DNA from: a candidate division KSB1 bacterium
GTDB taxonomy: Bacteria > Zhuqueibacterota > Zhuqueibacteria > Residuimicrobiales > Krinioviventaceae
Length of the DNA: 57,397 bases
Assembly: GCA_034521575.1 (NCBI GenBank)
Contig: JAXHMJ010000002.1
Location: forward strand, 943,692-1,001,088
Direction: 5' to 3'
Position 1 is the first letter of the stretch, and the number at the start of each line of letters is the position of its first letter. Below the pieces are notes generated by a model. That model was not told where the DNA came from, searched no databases, and saw nothing but the letters and a program-made list of their open reading frames with translations. A program made the translations under genes and the position numbers. Positions 1 through 9,893 of this stretch are shown here, piece by piece.

Positions 1-272
1 TGATATAAAATCCATGACCGCCCAGGAATAACCGTCTCTTTGCTCTTGTTATTTGTCAAAAAGGAGAGCAATGAATATACTGATTATTCATATCGCATCA
101 AAGGGATGACCAAAAATATCCTGGCAACAGGGTAATGGTTGATAGTTACATACAAGCTGTGCATTTAATCGGCATGACGCGTCTTAAAACCCTTTCATAT
201 CAAGTAAAAAATGATTACTTTAAAGGTCATTATGTGCCTGTAAACAGCAACCATTAATAGCACGAGTTCCCA
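1..272. other. Intergenic left edge, no recognised gene
   Basis: No recognisable protein is seen here. Positions 4-135 are open on the plus strand (43 codons, ending TAA), but a TGA at 1-3 closes the frame at the window edge. A 12-codon ORF at 71-109 is preceded by a good Shine-Dalgarno sequence (AAGGAGAG). It is too short to judge and could be chance. Confidence 0.4.
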
Positions 273-1448
273 ATGACACACAATGACGTTTTAATTTCGC
301 ACCCCTACGCTCTGCTCGCTATCATGATGCTCATTCCGGTTATATTCATCGGGCTTGAAAAAAAGACGGGCTGGAAACTGTTCGATTATTTTCCACCGAT
401 AATCTGGATTTTCGTGGCCCCCATCGTCATGAGCAGTCTGGACGTGATTCCCAATGAATCGCCGGTATACACCAATTTCAAAGCTTTTGCCGTTCCCATG
501 TTTATCATTCTCATGCTGCTGGATGTGGACATTCGCGCTACGATGAAAATTGCCCTGCGCAGCATGGGGGTAGTGGTTCTCGGTTCCATCGGCGTGGTCA
601 TCGGCGGTATGGTCGCCTTTTTCATGCTCAAAGGGCAGCTCGGTCCCGAGTCCTGGCGCGGATTCGGCGCGTTAGTGGGCAGCTGGATCGGCGGTACCGG
701 TAATATGGCTGCTGTGGCCGAAGCCGTATCCACCCCTCCCACCATGATGGGAATTGTGGTGCTGGCGGACACGTTTATTTTCATTTTGTATTTTCCGCTG
801 CTGTTTGCCGCCAAACGCTGGGGCAAACCGTTTGCACGTTTTGCACGTGTGACGGAAGAACAGTCCGAGCGTACCTACAAGGCGGTCAATGATCTGAAAC
901 AAAAATCCAAAGAGGTCAATTTTCGCGATGTACTGACGCTGTTCGGTGTCGGATTTCTGCTGATCTGGATTGTCGAAACAATTTCCGGCTACCTGCCCGT
1001 GGTGCCGGGTATTTTTACCGAAAAAACCTGGGAAATCCTGATCCTGACCACATCCGGACTGATTCTCGCCACCACCCGGTTCCGCAATGTTCCGGGCACC
1101 AGTGCGCTGTCCATGGCTCTGGTGTATACGTATTTGTCCATGATCGGCGCGCAGGCGGACATTGCGCAGGCGGCAACCGCCCCGTATTTCATGCTGGCGG
1201 GCATCGTCTGTATGATCGTCCACCTTTTGCTGGTTGTACTGGGCGCCAGGCTGTTCAAAGTGGATATTCACATGGCCGCCATTGCCAGTGTCGCGGCCAT
1301 CGGCGGCGCAGCATCCGCTCCGGTGGTTGCAGCCTATCACCGCAAAGAACTAATCCCCATCGCCATACTGCTGGCGCTGGTCGGTTATGCGTTGGGCAAT
1401 TATCTGGGACTTTTAGCGGCGTACGGATGCCGCTGGATGATGATGTAG
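273..1448 (+). CDS. DUF819 family integral membrane protein (YjcL-like)
   Basis: A 391-residue polytopic membrane protein with about ten hydrophobic segments spread along its length. A hydrophilic loop around residues 185-215 follows the FAAKRWGKPF stretch. The glycine-rich GSWIGGTGNMAAVAEA segment near residue 135 and the C-terminal AAIGGAASAPVVAAYH segment form the internally repeated signature of the DUF819/YjcL family. Members resemble secondary transporters of the inner membrane, but the substrate is not known. The length is normal and no lesion is visible. The ribosome-binding site is weak. The gene stands alone, followed by a decayed hydrolase on the same strand. Family assignment rests on recognised motifs; the transport role is inference. 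Confidence 0.85.
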   Translation: MTHNDVLISHPYALLAIMMLIPVIFIGLEKKTGWKLFDYFPPIIWIFVAPIVMSSLDVIPNESPVYTNFKAFAVPMFIILMLLDVDIRATMKIALRSMGVVVLGSIGVVIGGMVAFFMLKGQLGPESWRGFGALVGSWIGGTGNMAAVAEAVSTPPTMMGIVVLADTFIFILYFPLLFAAKRWGKPFARFARVTEEQSERTYKAVNDLKQKSKEVNFRDVLTLFGVGFLLIWIVETISGYLPVVPGIFTEKTWEILILTTSGLILATTRFRNVPGTSALSMALVYTYLSMIGAQADIAQAATAPYFMLAGIVCMIVHLLLVVLGARLFKVDIHMAAIASVAAIGGAASAPVVAAYHRKELIPIAILLALVGYALGNYLGLLAAYGCRWMMM

Positions 1449-1484
1449 TCAAGTCAAAGAAAGCATAGTTTATTAGGAATCATC

Positions 1485-2400
1485 ATGCAGAGTTTAAAAA
1501 GCTGCTTTTTCAACTTTATGATATGATGCGCAATCGGCATATTTTTCAGGTAAAATTGAAAAAACTGCGCTTTGACTTTGACACTTCCATTAAAGAATTT
1601 CGGCAACAATGCGAAAACGGTGCATCAAAATAGGCAAAACTTCCGGAGGGCGTACGCTTTCAAGAAGAGATGATCAAAAGCATCAAGGCCGAGTAAATAA
1701 TCCCGGAGAATGCAAATCCCGACAAGCTGAGTCTTTACGTCCATGGAGGCAGCTATGTATCCGGTTCCTGCAGTGATCATCGCGGATTTGTGTCCAAATT
1801 CGCCAAGACCTGCGGCTATGTCAATCTGGTTTATACCTACCGTTTGGCACCGGAACACCCGTTTCCGGCCGCGCTGGATGATTCCGTCATGGTGTACAAA
1901 ATACTGCTCGACAAAGGGTATCAGCCGAATCGCATACTTGTTGCCGGAGGCGGTCTATAACCCTGGCCTTGCTGCTGGCCCTGAAAGAACAACATTTCTC
2001 ATTGTCGGCCGGAGCTGTCGCTATTTCTCCCTGGACGGATCTAACCTGTTCCGGTGATTCCTATCGAACAAAAAACAAAAAATCCGTTGCCCCGTTGAAT
2101 TCATAAAAGGTGTTCAGTGCTCATTATACCGGCACTCACTCTGCAAAACATCCGCTCATCCCCCCCTGTACGGTGATCTGCAGGGACTCTCCGGTTTTTA
2201 TCAATGCCGCAATGGATGATGAATTGTATGACGACGCTGAACGCTTTTACCTGAAAGCAAAAAAGGTCGATGTCGATTTTGAATTCCGATCCGGAGTCGG
2301 TAGGGTACACTGTTATCCGCTACTGTCGCCCATGTTCCGTGAAGCTGCCGAGGCTATGGATGAGATTCGCACATTTATTCGCCGACGTTTGGAAATTTGA
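1485..2400 (+). pseudogene. Decayed alpha/beta hydrolase (HSL-type esterase)
   Basis: Conceptual translation across several lesions recovers a hormone-sensitive-lipase-type esterase. From 1490 the reading frame runs to an in-frame TAG (1631-1633) and an in-frame TAA (1694-1696), the latter where the family usually has Trp. The oxyanion motif LYVHGGSYVSG follows at about 1735, then YRLAPEHPFPAALDD. At about 1943-1960 the nucleophile elbow, normally GDSAGGG, reads only AGGG, so the catalytic Ser codon is gone and the frame then breaks. The homology continues in another frame (AVAISPWTDLTCSGDSY, 2014-2058). It continues again in a third, as INAAMDDELYDDAERF to DEIRTFIRRRL (2200-2397). The expected GMIHVF-like His segment reads GRVHCYP. 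Stops, a deletion and frameshifts together make this a real pseudogene. An intact relative lies at 29015-29908. Confidence 0.9.
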
Positions 2401-2601
2401 TTTCGGCCGGGGAAAACTAAAAGAATCCGGAATATAAAGGCAGATAGCCGGTACTCACAAAACCGGGTATAGTTTTAGTATAATCCGCAAAGCCCTGTCA
2501 TTATCAAGCCCGTACCTCGGGGAATTGATAGAGATGTCGGAATGATGCTTGAAATAACCGCGGTATTCTGGAGAGCCCACTTTAATAAATTCCAAAATGC
2601 A

Positions 2602-2645
2602 TAAAAAAAGCCCGAGAATGTAACGGCTGCATTCCCGGGCTTTAT
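2602..2645 (-). terminator. Intrinsic terminator of the FG-GAP protein gene
   Basis: Inverted repeat AAAGCCCGAGAATG / CATTCCCGGGCTTT with a 9-nt loop and one mismatch. On the minus strand the 3' arm is followed by a run of seven T, as expected for a rho-independent terminator of the gene ending at 2671. On the plus strand it may also stop leftover transcription from the decayed hydrolase. Confidence 0.8.
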
Positions 2646-2670
2646 TAATTAACGAAAATAATTGAACGTG

Positions 2671-4141
2671 CTATCGAACCAACAGCATCTTTTTCGTTTC
2701 AGAAAACTGATCTGCGCTAATACGATAGTAATAAACTCCATTGCTGACAGTCTGACCGTTTTCATCCAAACCGTTCCAGCGTACAGAATGGTGTCCGGCG
2801 GTCTGTTCTGTGTTAACCAGGGTTTTAATGGACTGTCCGAGAGAGTTGTAAATGCTGACGGTAACCTGTGAGGTCTTTGGCAGCGCGTATTCTATAACCG
2901 TTGACGGGTTGAACGGATTGGGGTAATTCTGAGTGAGACCAAAATGATTTGGTTTTTCGGTCAACTCGTCTACACCCGTATCCTCCAGCAAATTTTCAAA
3001 CCAGACAATCTCGTCTCTGCCTGTCGAAGCTGCGACGATATCCGGGAATCCATCACCGTCAAAATCAGCCGCTGCAACGGCCATGGGGCCACGAATTTTT
3101 AGATAGCCGCCAATTATCTTTTGATTTGAAAAAGATCTATTGCCCGTGTTTTCAAACCAGGCGATTTTGTCATCACGGTAAGCATCCGAGTAGGAAACGG
3201 TCACGATATCCAGGTCACCGTCTTTGTCAAAATCGGACGCAAAAGCTGATTTTACACCGACCGTGGAATCCGTTACAGCTCTTGTCCTGAAAGTTCCGCT
3301 TCCACTGTTTTCATACCATTCGACTTTGTCAGCATCTTCTATAGAAGCCAACACATCCGGATCGCCGTCAACATCCAGATCGACCTTTGTAATATTACAA
3401 TTACCTGCCGGTACAAGGGTGTATATAATATTCGGCTCATCCGCAAGTTCAAGTTCATCATCCTGGATCCCTACATTTTCATGCCAGGCAATATTGCCGG
3501 TTTCTTTTGAAATTGTGACAATATCCGGATCACCATCCTGGTCCATATCGGCAGCAAACATCGACGATAGTCCGTCAAGTTCAGCAAGGACCTGCTGGCT
3601 TCCAAACTCTGTATCACCCGTATTTTCATACCAGGCAATCTTTGTATCTTTGATGGAAGCTGACACCACATCAAGGTCTCCGTCCTGATCCATATCAGCT
3701 GCATATACAGAGTTTGCTCCGCTTGCCTCATTGGTGATCATTTTCGGTTCACTAAAAAAACCAGCGCCGGTATTTTCATACCAGGTAATTCTGTTATTAG
3801 CGTATGTGGCTGAGAGAACATCGAGATCACCGTCAGCATCCAGATCAACAACATAGATAGACTGAACATCATCAGCGTCTTCATCTATGAGCAGCGGCTG
3901 ACTGTTGAAATTCCCGGTTCCGTCATTTTCATACCAGACAATATTGTCATCACCGAATGATCCCACAATAACATCCTGATCTCCATCATTATCCAGATCA
4001 GCGGTATGTATGATATGAGGTCTACTTCCAGGAATTGTGTTGATGACCATTGGAGTCTCCGAACATACCCTGGCCAAAAGCAGCGGGTACAACGCAAAAC
4101 GTTAGCATTACATATAATGCTGTTGTTAACGCATTTTTCAT
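2671..4141 (-). CDS. Secreted FG-GAP/VCBS-repeat protein with T9SS sorting domain (frameshifted)
   Basis: The long frame (to 4092) holds about seven FG-GAP/VCBS repeats, each with a DxDxDGDxD calcium-type loop followed by an I-x-W-Y/F-E-N motif, predicting a beta-propeller. The C-terminal ~85 residues are a T9SS type A sorting domain: NYPNPFNPSTVIEY, a FlgD-like beta-sandwich, and a KKMLLVR end. The long frame has no signal peptide. One exists one frame away from an ATG at 4141 (MKNALTTALYVMLTFC, then an AFGQG cleavage site), preceded by GGGAGGTAATT. The real start is therefore 4141, and a single-base shift (one surplus base) lies between about 4050 and 4090. The product should be exported by Sec, cross the outer membrane by T9SS and stay surface-attached. 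Its ligand is unknown. A terminator lies just downstream. Confidence 0.85.
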
Positions 4142-4411
4142 AATTACCTCCCGATTTTGTCTGATAATTATTTGAATTAGAATTAATTAGTACTTTAAAC
4201 CAATCAAATATATAATAAATAACATAAAAAGCAAAGCTATTAATCCTAATATTTATAAAAAATCAAGACAAACTGAGGTGCGGTCAAGCTTTTGATTTTT
4301 ATGTGCTGTTTGATTCATTGAAAAAGCGTTGCAACCTTGAAAAGGCTTCGTTATTTAACGAAGAAATCCGTAAAATTCTAAAATAATGTCTGATCAAATG
4401 AATTGTATTGC
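4142..4411. other. Divergent intergenic region
   Basis: AT-rich spacer between the FG-GAP gene (minus) and the solute-binding protein gene (plus). It holds a perfect 7-bp stem, CTTCGTT / AACGAAG with loop ATTT, at 4346-4363. This could be a small hairpin or operator. No clear -10/-35 pair was picked out. Confidence 0.35.
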
Positions 4412-6042
4412 ATGTTTTTCAAAATAAATATTTTGATTACCGCGAGCATGATTATCTTTATGCAATGCTCAGACAGGCATCAAGAACAGTCCGTTAAAAA
4501 ACCAGTTTTTGGCGGAATCCTGAAAACAGCCTGTCTGGCCTCCATTGAAACCCTTGATCCCCAGCAATTAATATTTAAAACCGATTACAAAGCAGCCTCA
4601 ATTGTGTACGAAGGCTTGACCACATTTGTCGGCGACTGCGATGAACCCAAGCCTTGTCTGGCTGAGAGCTGGGCCCTGAGCAGTGACGGCAAAAAGCTGA
4701 CATTTTTTCTGCGTGATTCGGTATTTTTTCATAATGATCCTTGTTTTCCGAACAGCAGAGGCCGGCGGCTGTGTGCCGATGATGTCATTTATACATTCCA
4801 TCGACTGGCTGACGCTCGAACCCAATGCCTTGAATACAGTATGTTTGCCGGAAAGATAATCGGTATCGATGACTATCATACCGGAAAGACCAAGCATATA
4901 TCCGGGATTGTAAAAAATGACAGTCTCACAGTTACGTTCATGCTGACCCGACCTTTTGCTGCATTTTTCAAGTATCTGGCGACACATATTTGCTATATCG
5001 TTCCGCAGGAAGCAGTAACCTATTATGGAGACTCGTTTTCACACCATCCCGTCGGAACCGGCGCCTTTCGGCTAAGCCGCTGGCAGCAGCTAAAAACCCT
5101 TTACTTTGAGCGGCATTCCAATTATTGGAAAAAAGACAACTATGGCCGGCACTTGCCGTATCTGGACTCTATACATCTACACCTGATTTCCCGGCCGGTT
5201 ATGGTTATCTCTGAACTGTACAAAGACAATCTTGATCTTGCCACTCTCAATCAAAAGCAATTCGATCAGCTTGTAAACCAGGACAAACTGCATGAACAGC
5301 ATTTTATGATCCAGGCCACTCCTTCCTATAATATTCGCTTTTTTGCTTTTTCTCTGAACAAAACAGGCAAGGCGACCCTTAAACCTGATTTAAGACAAGC
5401 GATTGCTTGCGGTTTTAACCGGGAGGAAATTCTAAATTCTCTAAATACAACCCCGGCACAGACTTTTGTCCCGGCAAAGATGCTCAGGACCAGCGAGACA
5501 ACATGGTACACGTATGACCCGCGTAAAGCCGAACTTTTAGTAAAAAATTCCGGGTATGCAGGAGAACAATTTTGTATTGCCTCCAATATAGAGACAGAAG
5601 AAGTGAATCAGCTGCAGCTTGATTGTCTGCAATTGGGTTTAAATGCCGAGCTCTGCGTTCAAAAATCAGATTATTACAGCTGGGTATTCAAGGAACGTCC
5701 TGTTCTTTTCCGGGTAAGTTTTCAACCCAACTATCCGGATCCGGAAGCTTACTATAACCTTTTTTATTCCAAGATATTCAGTTGAATATAAGCGGTTATC
5801 AAAACAAGACGTTTGACCGCCTGTTTGAATCCAGTCTCAGTGAAACGGATTCGCTTCACCGATTGTCACTTTTTTCAGATATGGAAAAGCTGCTAAAGCG
5901 TGATGTCCCCGTACTTTTGTTAACAACAGAGCAGTCGGTCTACCATATCAGAAACACAAACGTCAACGGTTTTCGAATAAATTTCACTATAGAAGACTAT
6001 TCGCAAATCTGGTTGGAAAAGCATGATGAAAACCCGTTATAA
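4412..6042 (+). CDS. Peptide/nickel-type ABC solute-binding lipoprotein (SBP_bac_5), frameshifted near 5780
   Basis: A family 5 solute-binding protein of the dipeptide/oligopeptide/nickel type. The N-terminus (ATG 4412; a TTG at 4403 is possible) is a lipoprotein signal with lipobox IFMQC, so the protein is tethered in the envelope. Family landmarks include LDPQQLIFKTDYKAA, LAESWALSSDGKKLTFFLRD, DDVIYTFHRLAD, HPVGTGAFRLSRW and DLRQAIACGFNREEI. The frame stops with TGA after YSKIFS at 5785, and the family C-terminus resumes one base back (ISGYQNKTFDRLFES to QIWLEKH, ending 6042). The repaired length is about 543 residues, normal for the family, so this is one gene with a one-base loss. No permease or ATPase genes follow. 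Instead a histidine kinase start overlaps its end, so a sensing role is likely. Confidence 0.85.
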
Positions 6043-7752
6043 ACTCAACACCCAAATTCAGCCTGTTCCTGACTGGATTTACAATGGTTCTGTTGATTAG
6101 TGTTTTATCATTTATTTATTTCAATCACATCTCATTAATCAAAAAAAAAGCAGAGCGTGAATTTATATAATTATCATACCCGCTTCCAGAATGAATTCCA
6201 GGCGCTGCTGCACGATTGTAAACTTGAAATGTATCCTCTTTTATATTCAGTCCCTCCCTCTGCCAATGAATTAGACGCTTTTATCACAGCCTATCCTATA
6301 AAGTACATCTCTCTTACAATGGGTAGCCCGGAATCCAGAGCAGTGCGGATTTCACCTGTGAAAATCTACGGGGGTGAGATTATATCAAAAATAGATACAT
6401 TGGACTTTATCAATTCCAGTCCGCCCCTGAACCGCGACCGCAGGTCTATTGATATTCACTTTATGCACCCGGCGGACAGCAGTATGCATATTTTGGCCTC
6501 TGTGGCGCTTGATCATATTGTGGAACAAATTCTAAACAGTCTGCAGCTTCCTCCGATCTATACTTACTTTCTAACAAATTCAAACTATACCATTCTGCAT
6601 TCCAACAGCATACACAATATTGGCAGCCAGTTCGATCAAATTGTTGATAATCGCGAAATATTTGCCGCTCATTCCGGTTTTTCATCTGAATACGCATGGC
6701 AAAGCTCTGAATTGCCTTATGGACTGGTTTTGTTTTTGCAAAAAGACCTGAAACCGGAATTCGCTGAATTGCACAGAAACCTGATCGGCCTGCTTGTTTT
6801 CATCCTGTTGCTTCTCCTGACTGTTTTGCTAATTGTCAGGATAATGGCTGGAAAGCTGGCAGCATCCCTGCAGGAGATAACTCGCGTCACTCAGCGAGTC
6901 TCGCATGGAGATTTCAGTCAAACAATTAAACTGCAGCGCCGGGATGAACTGGGAGAGCTGATCATGACATTCAATCAAATGGTGGATCGCCTGAATAAAA
7001 GTTACCAGGCACTCGAAAAAACCAATATAGCCCTTGAACAAAGTTTTTCCGAACTGACACGTACACGGGCTGAACTTTCTCAAAAACAAAGACTTGCGCT
7101 TGTCGGAGAAACCCTGTCAAAAATTTCTCACGAAATACAGAACAAAATCGGCGGTGTCTCCATTTGGGTGCAGAATCTAAAGATTATGGCAGCAGAGAAT
7201 CCCACTATCAGCCTGTATACTTTAGAAATAGAACAGTCTCTTGATTCTTTTATGCAAATGCTGAGCAATTTTAAACGTTTTTATCGGGAACCCTCTTTAA
7301 ATGTGACTCTGATTGATGCTGCGGATCTCGTCAGTGATGCAATATGGCCGTTTATAAAAGACGCTGAATCCAGAAATATCAAACTCAAAACGCATATCAA
7401 AGACCGGATTGACATCCGCGCTGATCAAGATCAAATGCTGGATGTGCTGTCCAATCTGATTATGAATGCCTTGTACTTTTCATCAGACGGAAGCGCCATA
7501 AAATGTACCGTCACCCGCAATGATGGCTATTGTAAAATAACGGTTTGTGATGACGGCCCCGGCATCCCGCCCGGTGACGAAATCCAAATCTTTCATCCGT
7601 TCTATACCACAAAAACGAGCGGCAGCGGCCTGGGTCTGGCCATTGCATCCTCTGTCATCAAGGCCCATAAAGGCAGCATAACCGTTCATAATGAGCCCGG
7701 CCATGGAGCCTGTTTCAGTTTATTTTTGCCGCTTGAAACGAATAAATCCTAA
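6023..7752 (+). CDS. Membrane sensor histidine kinase (HAMP, HisKA-like, HATPase), N-terminus frameshifted twice
   Basis: The intact frame from 6157 covers an extracytoplasmic sensor region (~200 residues), a transmembrane helix (NLIGLLVFILLLLLTVLLIV), HAMP, a short coiled coil and a kinase core. The H-box is SKISHEIQNKIGG with His at residue 325 of this frame. HATPase motifs are present: N-box NLIMNALYFS, G1 DDGPGIP, G2 SGSGLGLAIA. The first transmembrane helix lies upstream in other frames: ATG 6023/6026 gives MKTRYKLNTQIQ, then LFLTGFTMVLLISVLSFIYF one frame on, then the kinase frame. Each of the two shifts looks like one surplus base. The 6023 start overlaps the end of the solute-binding gene, so ligand-loaded binding protein may signal through this kinase (inference). 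Its partner regulator starts 15 bp downstream. Confidence 0.85.
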
Positions 7753-7766
7753 CTTTTGGACCAATT

Positions 7767-9137
7767 ATGCATATTTTGATAGCAGAAGATGACACTGCAA
7801 TCCGCAAAGGCATTGCTGTTTTTATGAAACATAAAAACTATGACGTTACATCCACAGCTGACGGACAAGAGGCATTTAACCGCTGTAGGAAAAATCCACC
7901 CGATGTTATCATTTCGGATTTAAAAATGCCCGGAATGACCGGGATTGATTTACTGGACAAACTCGCTGAAAAGGAATTGCACATTCCGGTTATTATCATT
8001 ACCTCTTATGCGACTGTTAAAAATGCAGTAGAGGCCATTAAAAGAGGGGCGGAAGATTATCTGACCAAACCTCTCGATCTGGAAGAGCTGCATTTAAAAA
8101 TCAAACGTATTCAGCGTAAAATAAATTTAGAGGCAGAAAACCGTAATCTGCGAGCAAGTCTAAAACGACACGAAAACCCGGACATGATCGGACACAGCCG
8201 TGTCATGCAGCAGCTGCAACAATTGATTCTGCACATCGCCCGGGATCCTGATATACCGGTCATGATTTACGGTGAAAGTGGCACCGGTAAAGAATTGGCA
8301 GCTCGCGCGGTCCACAACAACAGCAGCAGAGCCGGTTCACCGTTTATCGCAGTCAATTGTGCAGCGCTCCCTGATAACCTGCTGGAAAGTGAGCTGTTTG
8401 GATACTGCCGCGGTGCTTTTACGGGTGCGATGGCAGATAAACCCGGTTTTTTTCAGACTGCGGGATCTGGCACGCTTTTTCTGGATGAAGTCAGTGAAAT
8501 GAGTGCACATATGCAAGCCAAACTACTGCGTGTGCTGCAGGAACATGTAATTTATCCGTTGGGCAGCAGCAGTGAAGTACCAGTCCAGGCGCGGGTGATC
8601 GGAGCTTCCAACCGCGACCTGACAGAAATGCTACATCAAAAGACATTCCGTGAAGATCTGTATTACCGGATGAATGTCATGGAGATCACCGTTCCTCCGC
8701 TGCGCAGCCGCAAAGAAGACATTCCCGTTTTACTCGAGTTTTTTATAAAGAGATATAAACGCTCTTTACCCGCCTTTAACCTTACCGCAGATGCGATGAA
8801 TGAACTGCAGTCTTATCACTGGCCCGGCAATATCCGCGAACTTGAAAACCTGACACGCAGATTGCTGCTTCTTTGCAGTGGAAGCAAAGTTTCTTCCCTG
8901 GATCTGCCGTTTTCAGTGAAAACACATCATCACAATGACTGGAACGAATTCCTGCAACGGCCGAATATCAAGACGGCCTTACAGGAAATCACCGACAAAT
9001 TTGAGCAGCGTTATCTGTATTTCCATTTGCAGAAACACGGGGGAAATATTTCTAAAACAGCAGAGGAAATTGGTTTATCACGTGTGGCGCTGCATCAAAA
9101 AATAAAACGATACAAGATAACTGTTAACTCCGGTTAA
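7767..9137 (+). CDS. NtrC-family sigma54-dependent response regulator
   Basis: A 456-residue REC-AAA+-HTH regulator. The receiver has the acidic pair near residues 7-9, the phospho-acceptor D51 (IISDLKMPG), T/S in IITSYA and the conserved Lys in YLTKPLD. The AAA+ domain has Walker A GESGTGKE at about 169-176. The sigma54-contacting loop GAFTGA is at about 216-221, followed by GTLFLDEVSEM and ASNRDL. The C-terminus (residues ~425-455) is a Fis-type helix-turn-helix (ISKTAEEIGLSRVALHQKIK). It should activate sigma54 promoters after phosphorylation by the kinase encoded just upstream. A candidate target promoter lies 190 bp downstream (9327-9341). All key residues are intact. Confidence 0.95.
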   Translation: MHILIAEDDTAIRKGIAVFMKHKNYDVTSTADGQEAFNRCRKNPPDVIISDLKMPGMTGIDLLDKLAEKELHIPVIIITSYATVKNAVEAIKRGAEDYLTKPLDLEELHLKIKRIQRKINLEAENRNLRASLKRHENPDMIGHSRVMQQLQQLILHIARDPDIPVMIYGESGTGKELAARAVHNNSSRAGSPFIAVNCAALPDNLLESELFGYCRGAFTGAMADKPGFFQTAGSGTLFLDEVSEMSAHMQAKLLRVLQEHVIYPLGSSSEVPVQARVIGASNRDLTEMLHQKTFREDLYYRMNVMEITVPPLRSRKEDIPVLLEFFIKRYKRSLPAFNLTADAMNELQSYHWPGNIRELENLTRRLLLLCSGSKVSSLDLPFSVKTHHHNDWNEFLQRPNIKTALQEITDKFEQRYLYFHLQKHGGNISKTAEEIGLSRVALHQKIKRYKITVNSG

Positions 9138-9260
9138 CACTGTTCCAAAGGGGTTAAATAGCAGCACTTTTATTTAATATACTGTTTTACATAGACTTGG
9201 ATTACCTTGTTGATTTCGTCCACCAACAGGGCGCTAAAACAAGTGTAAGGCCCGGTTAAC
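9121..9260. promoter_or_regulatory. GTTAAC palindromes, possible activator sites
   Basis: GTTAAC occurs twice at the end of the regulator gene (about 9123-9138, separated by TCCG) and once more at about 9255, with GGTTAA at about 9151. They lie 70-200 bp upstream of the -24/-12 promoter at 9327, the usual distance for enhancer sites of an NtrC-type protein. Binding is inference only. Confidence 0.3.
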
Positions 9261-9326
9261 AGACATCTGTTCTCAGTATTCTTTTATATTATTGTTTATA
9301 CTATATTTACATTCGTTTTTATACAC

Positions 9327-9341
9327 TGGCACTGCCTTTGC
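9327..9341 (+). promoter_or_regulatory. Sigma54 (-24/-12) promoter
   Basis: TGGCAC, 5-nt spacer TGCCT, TTGC: GG and GC are separated by exactly 10 nt, a full match to the RpoN consensus. The predicted transcription start is about 9353, one base before the ATG at 9354. It lies right after an NtrC-family activator gene, which suggests local control. Confidence 0.7.
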
Positions 9342-9353
9342 TTGTCATATTGC

Positions 9354-9713
9354 ATGCAGACACTGAATAACAAATCCCTTCTCATCATTGAACCTGACCC
9401 CTCATTGGGGCGCGGGATATCTCATGCTCTGCAAGATATGTTTGCCGAGATACAGCATATAAAAAATCCAATGAAAGCTGTCGCAAAATTAGAAATAAAG
9501 AGATTTGATGTCATTGTCTGTGAACTTTGTTTTCAAACCATGGACGGCATCCCTTTGATCCGGCTTGTCAGACAAAAAGCGCCGGACACAACCATTCTGG
9601 TACTCACATCGGATTTGACTCAGGATATAATAGCCGCTCTTGAACAATGCAATGCCGTCGTTCTGGAAAAACCATTGAATATAAACAAACTTAAAAGCAG
9701 TCTCGCGTTATAA
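9354..9713 (+). CDS. Stand-alone receiver domain with Glu at the phospho-acceptor position
   Basis: About 119 residues from ATG 9354 (a TTG at 9342 overlaps the sigma54 promoter and is less likely). It consists of a single CheY-like receiver fold: IIEPDP supplies the acidic residues after beta1, VLTSD the Thr/Ser of beta4, and VLEKPLN the conserved Lys of beta5. The beta3 motif, normally IISDLxMP, reads VIVCELCFQTMDG, so Glu replaces the phosphorylated Asp. This may mimic a permanently active state or make the domain a phosphorylation-independent partner. No output domain is attached. It follows the kinase/NtrC pair and probably has its own sigma54 promoter. Receiver identity is strong; the functional consequence is inference. 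Confidence 0.8.
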   Translation: MQTLNNKSLLIIEPDPSLGRGISHALQDMFAEIQHIKNPMKAVAKLEIKRFDVIVCELCFQTMDGIPLIRLVRQKAPDTTILVLTSDLTQDIIAALEQCNAVVLEKPLNINKLKSSLAL

Positions 9714-9893
9714 CAGTCAACAGATATAGGCCCTGGAACAAATCAGGATATGTAATTCATGCAATTTATCCATCCTGAAAGCATCAGTTATCTCGGGAAA
9801 GAAATTTGAACAAGCTATTTCGCACAAAAATTAATATGTATGACAAAAAAGTTTCAATTCGTTTGACAAGACTCATCACGATGAAAGGAGAAA

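Noticed and set aside
71-109. 12-codon ORF with strong Shine-Dalgarno sequence
   Set aside because: Too short to support; no gene of the leader-peptide type follows closely.
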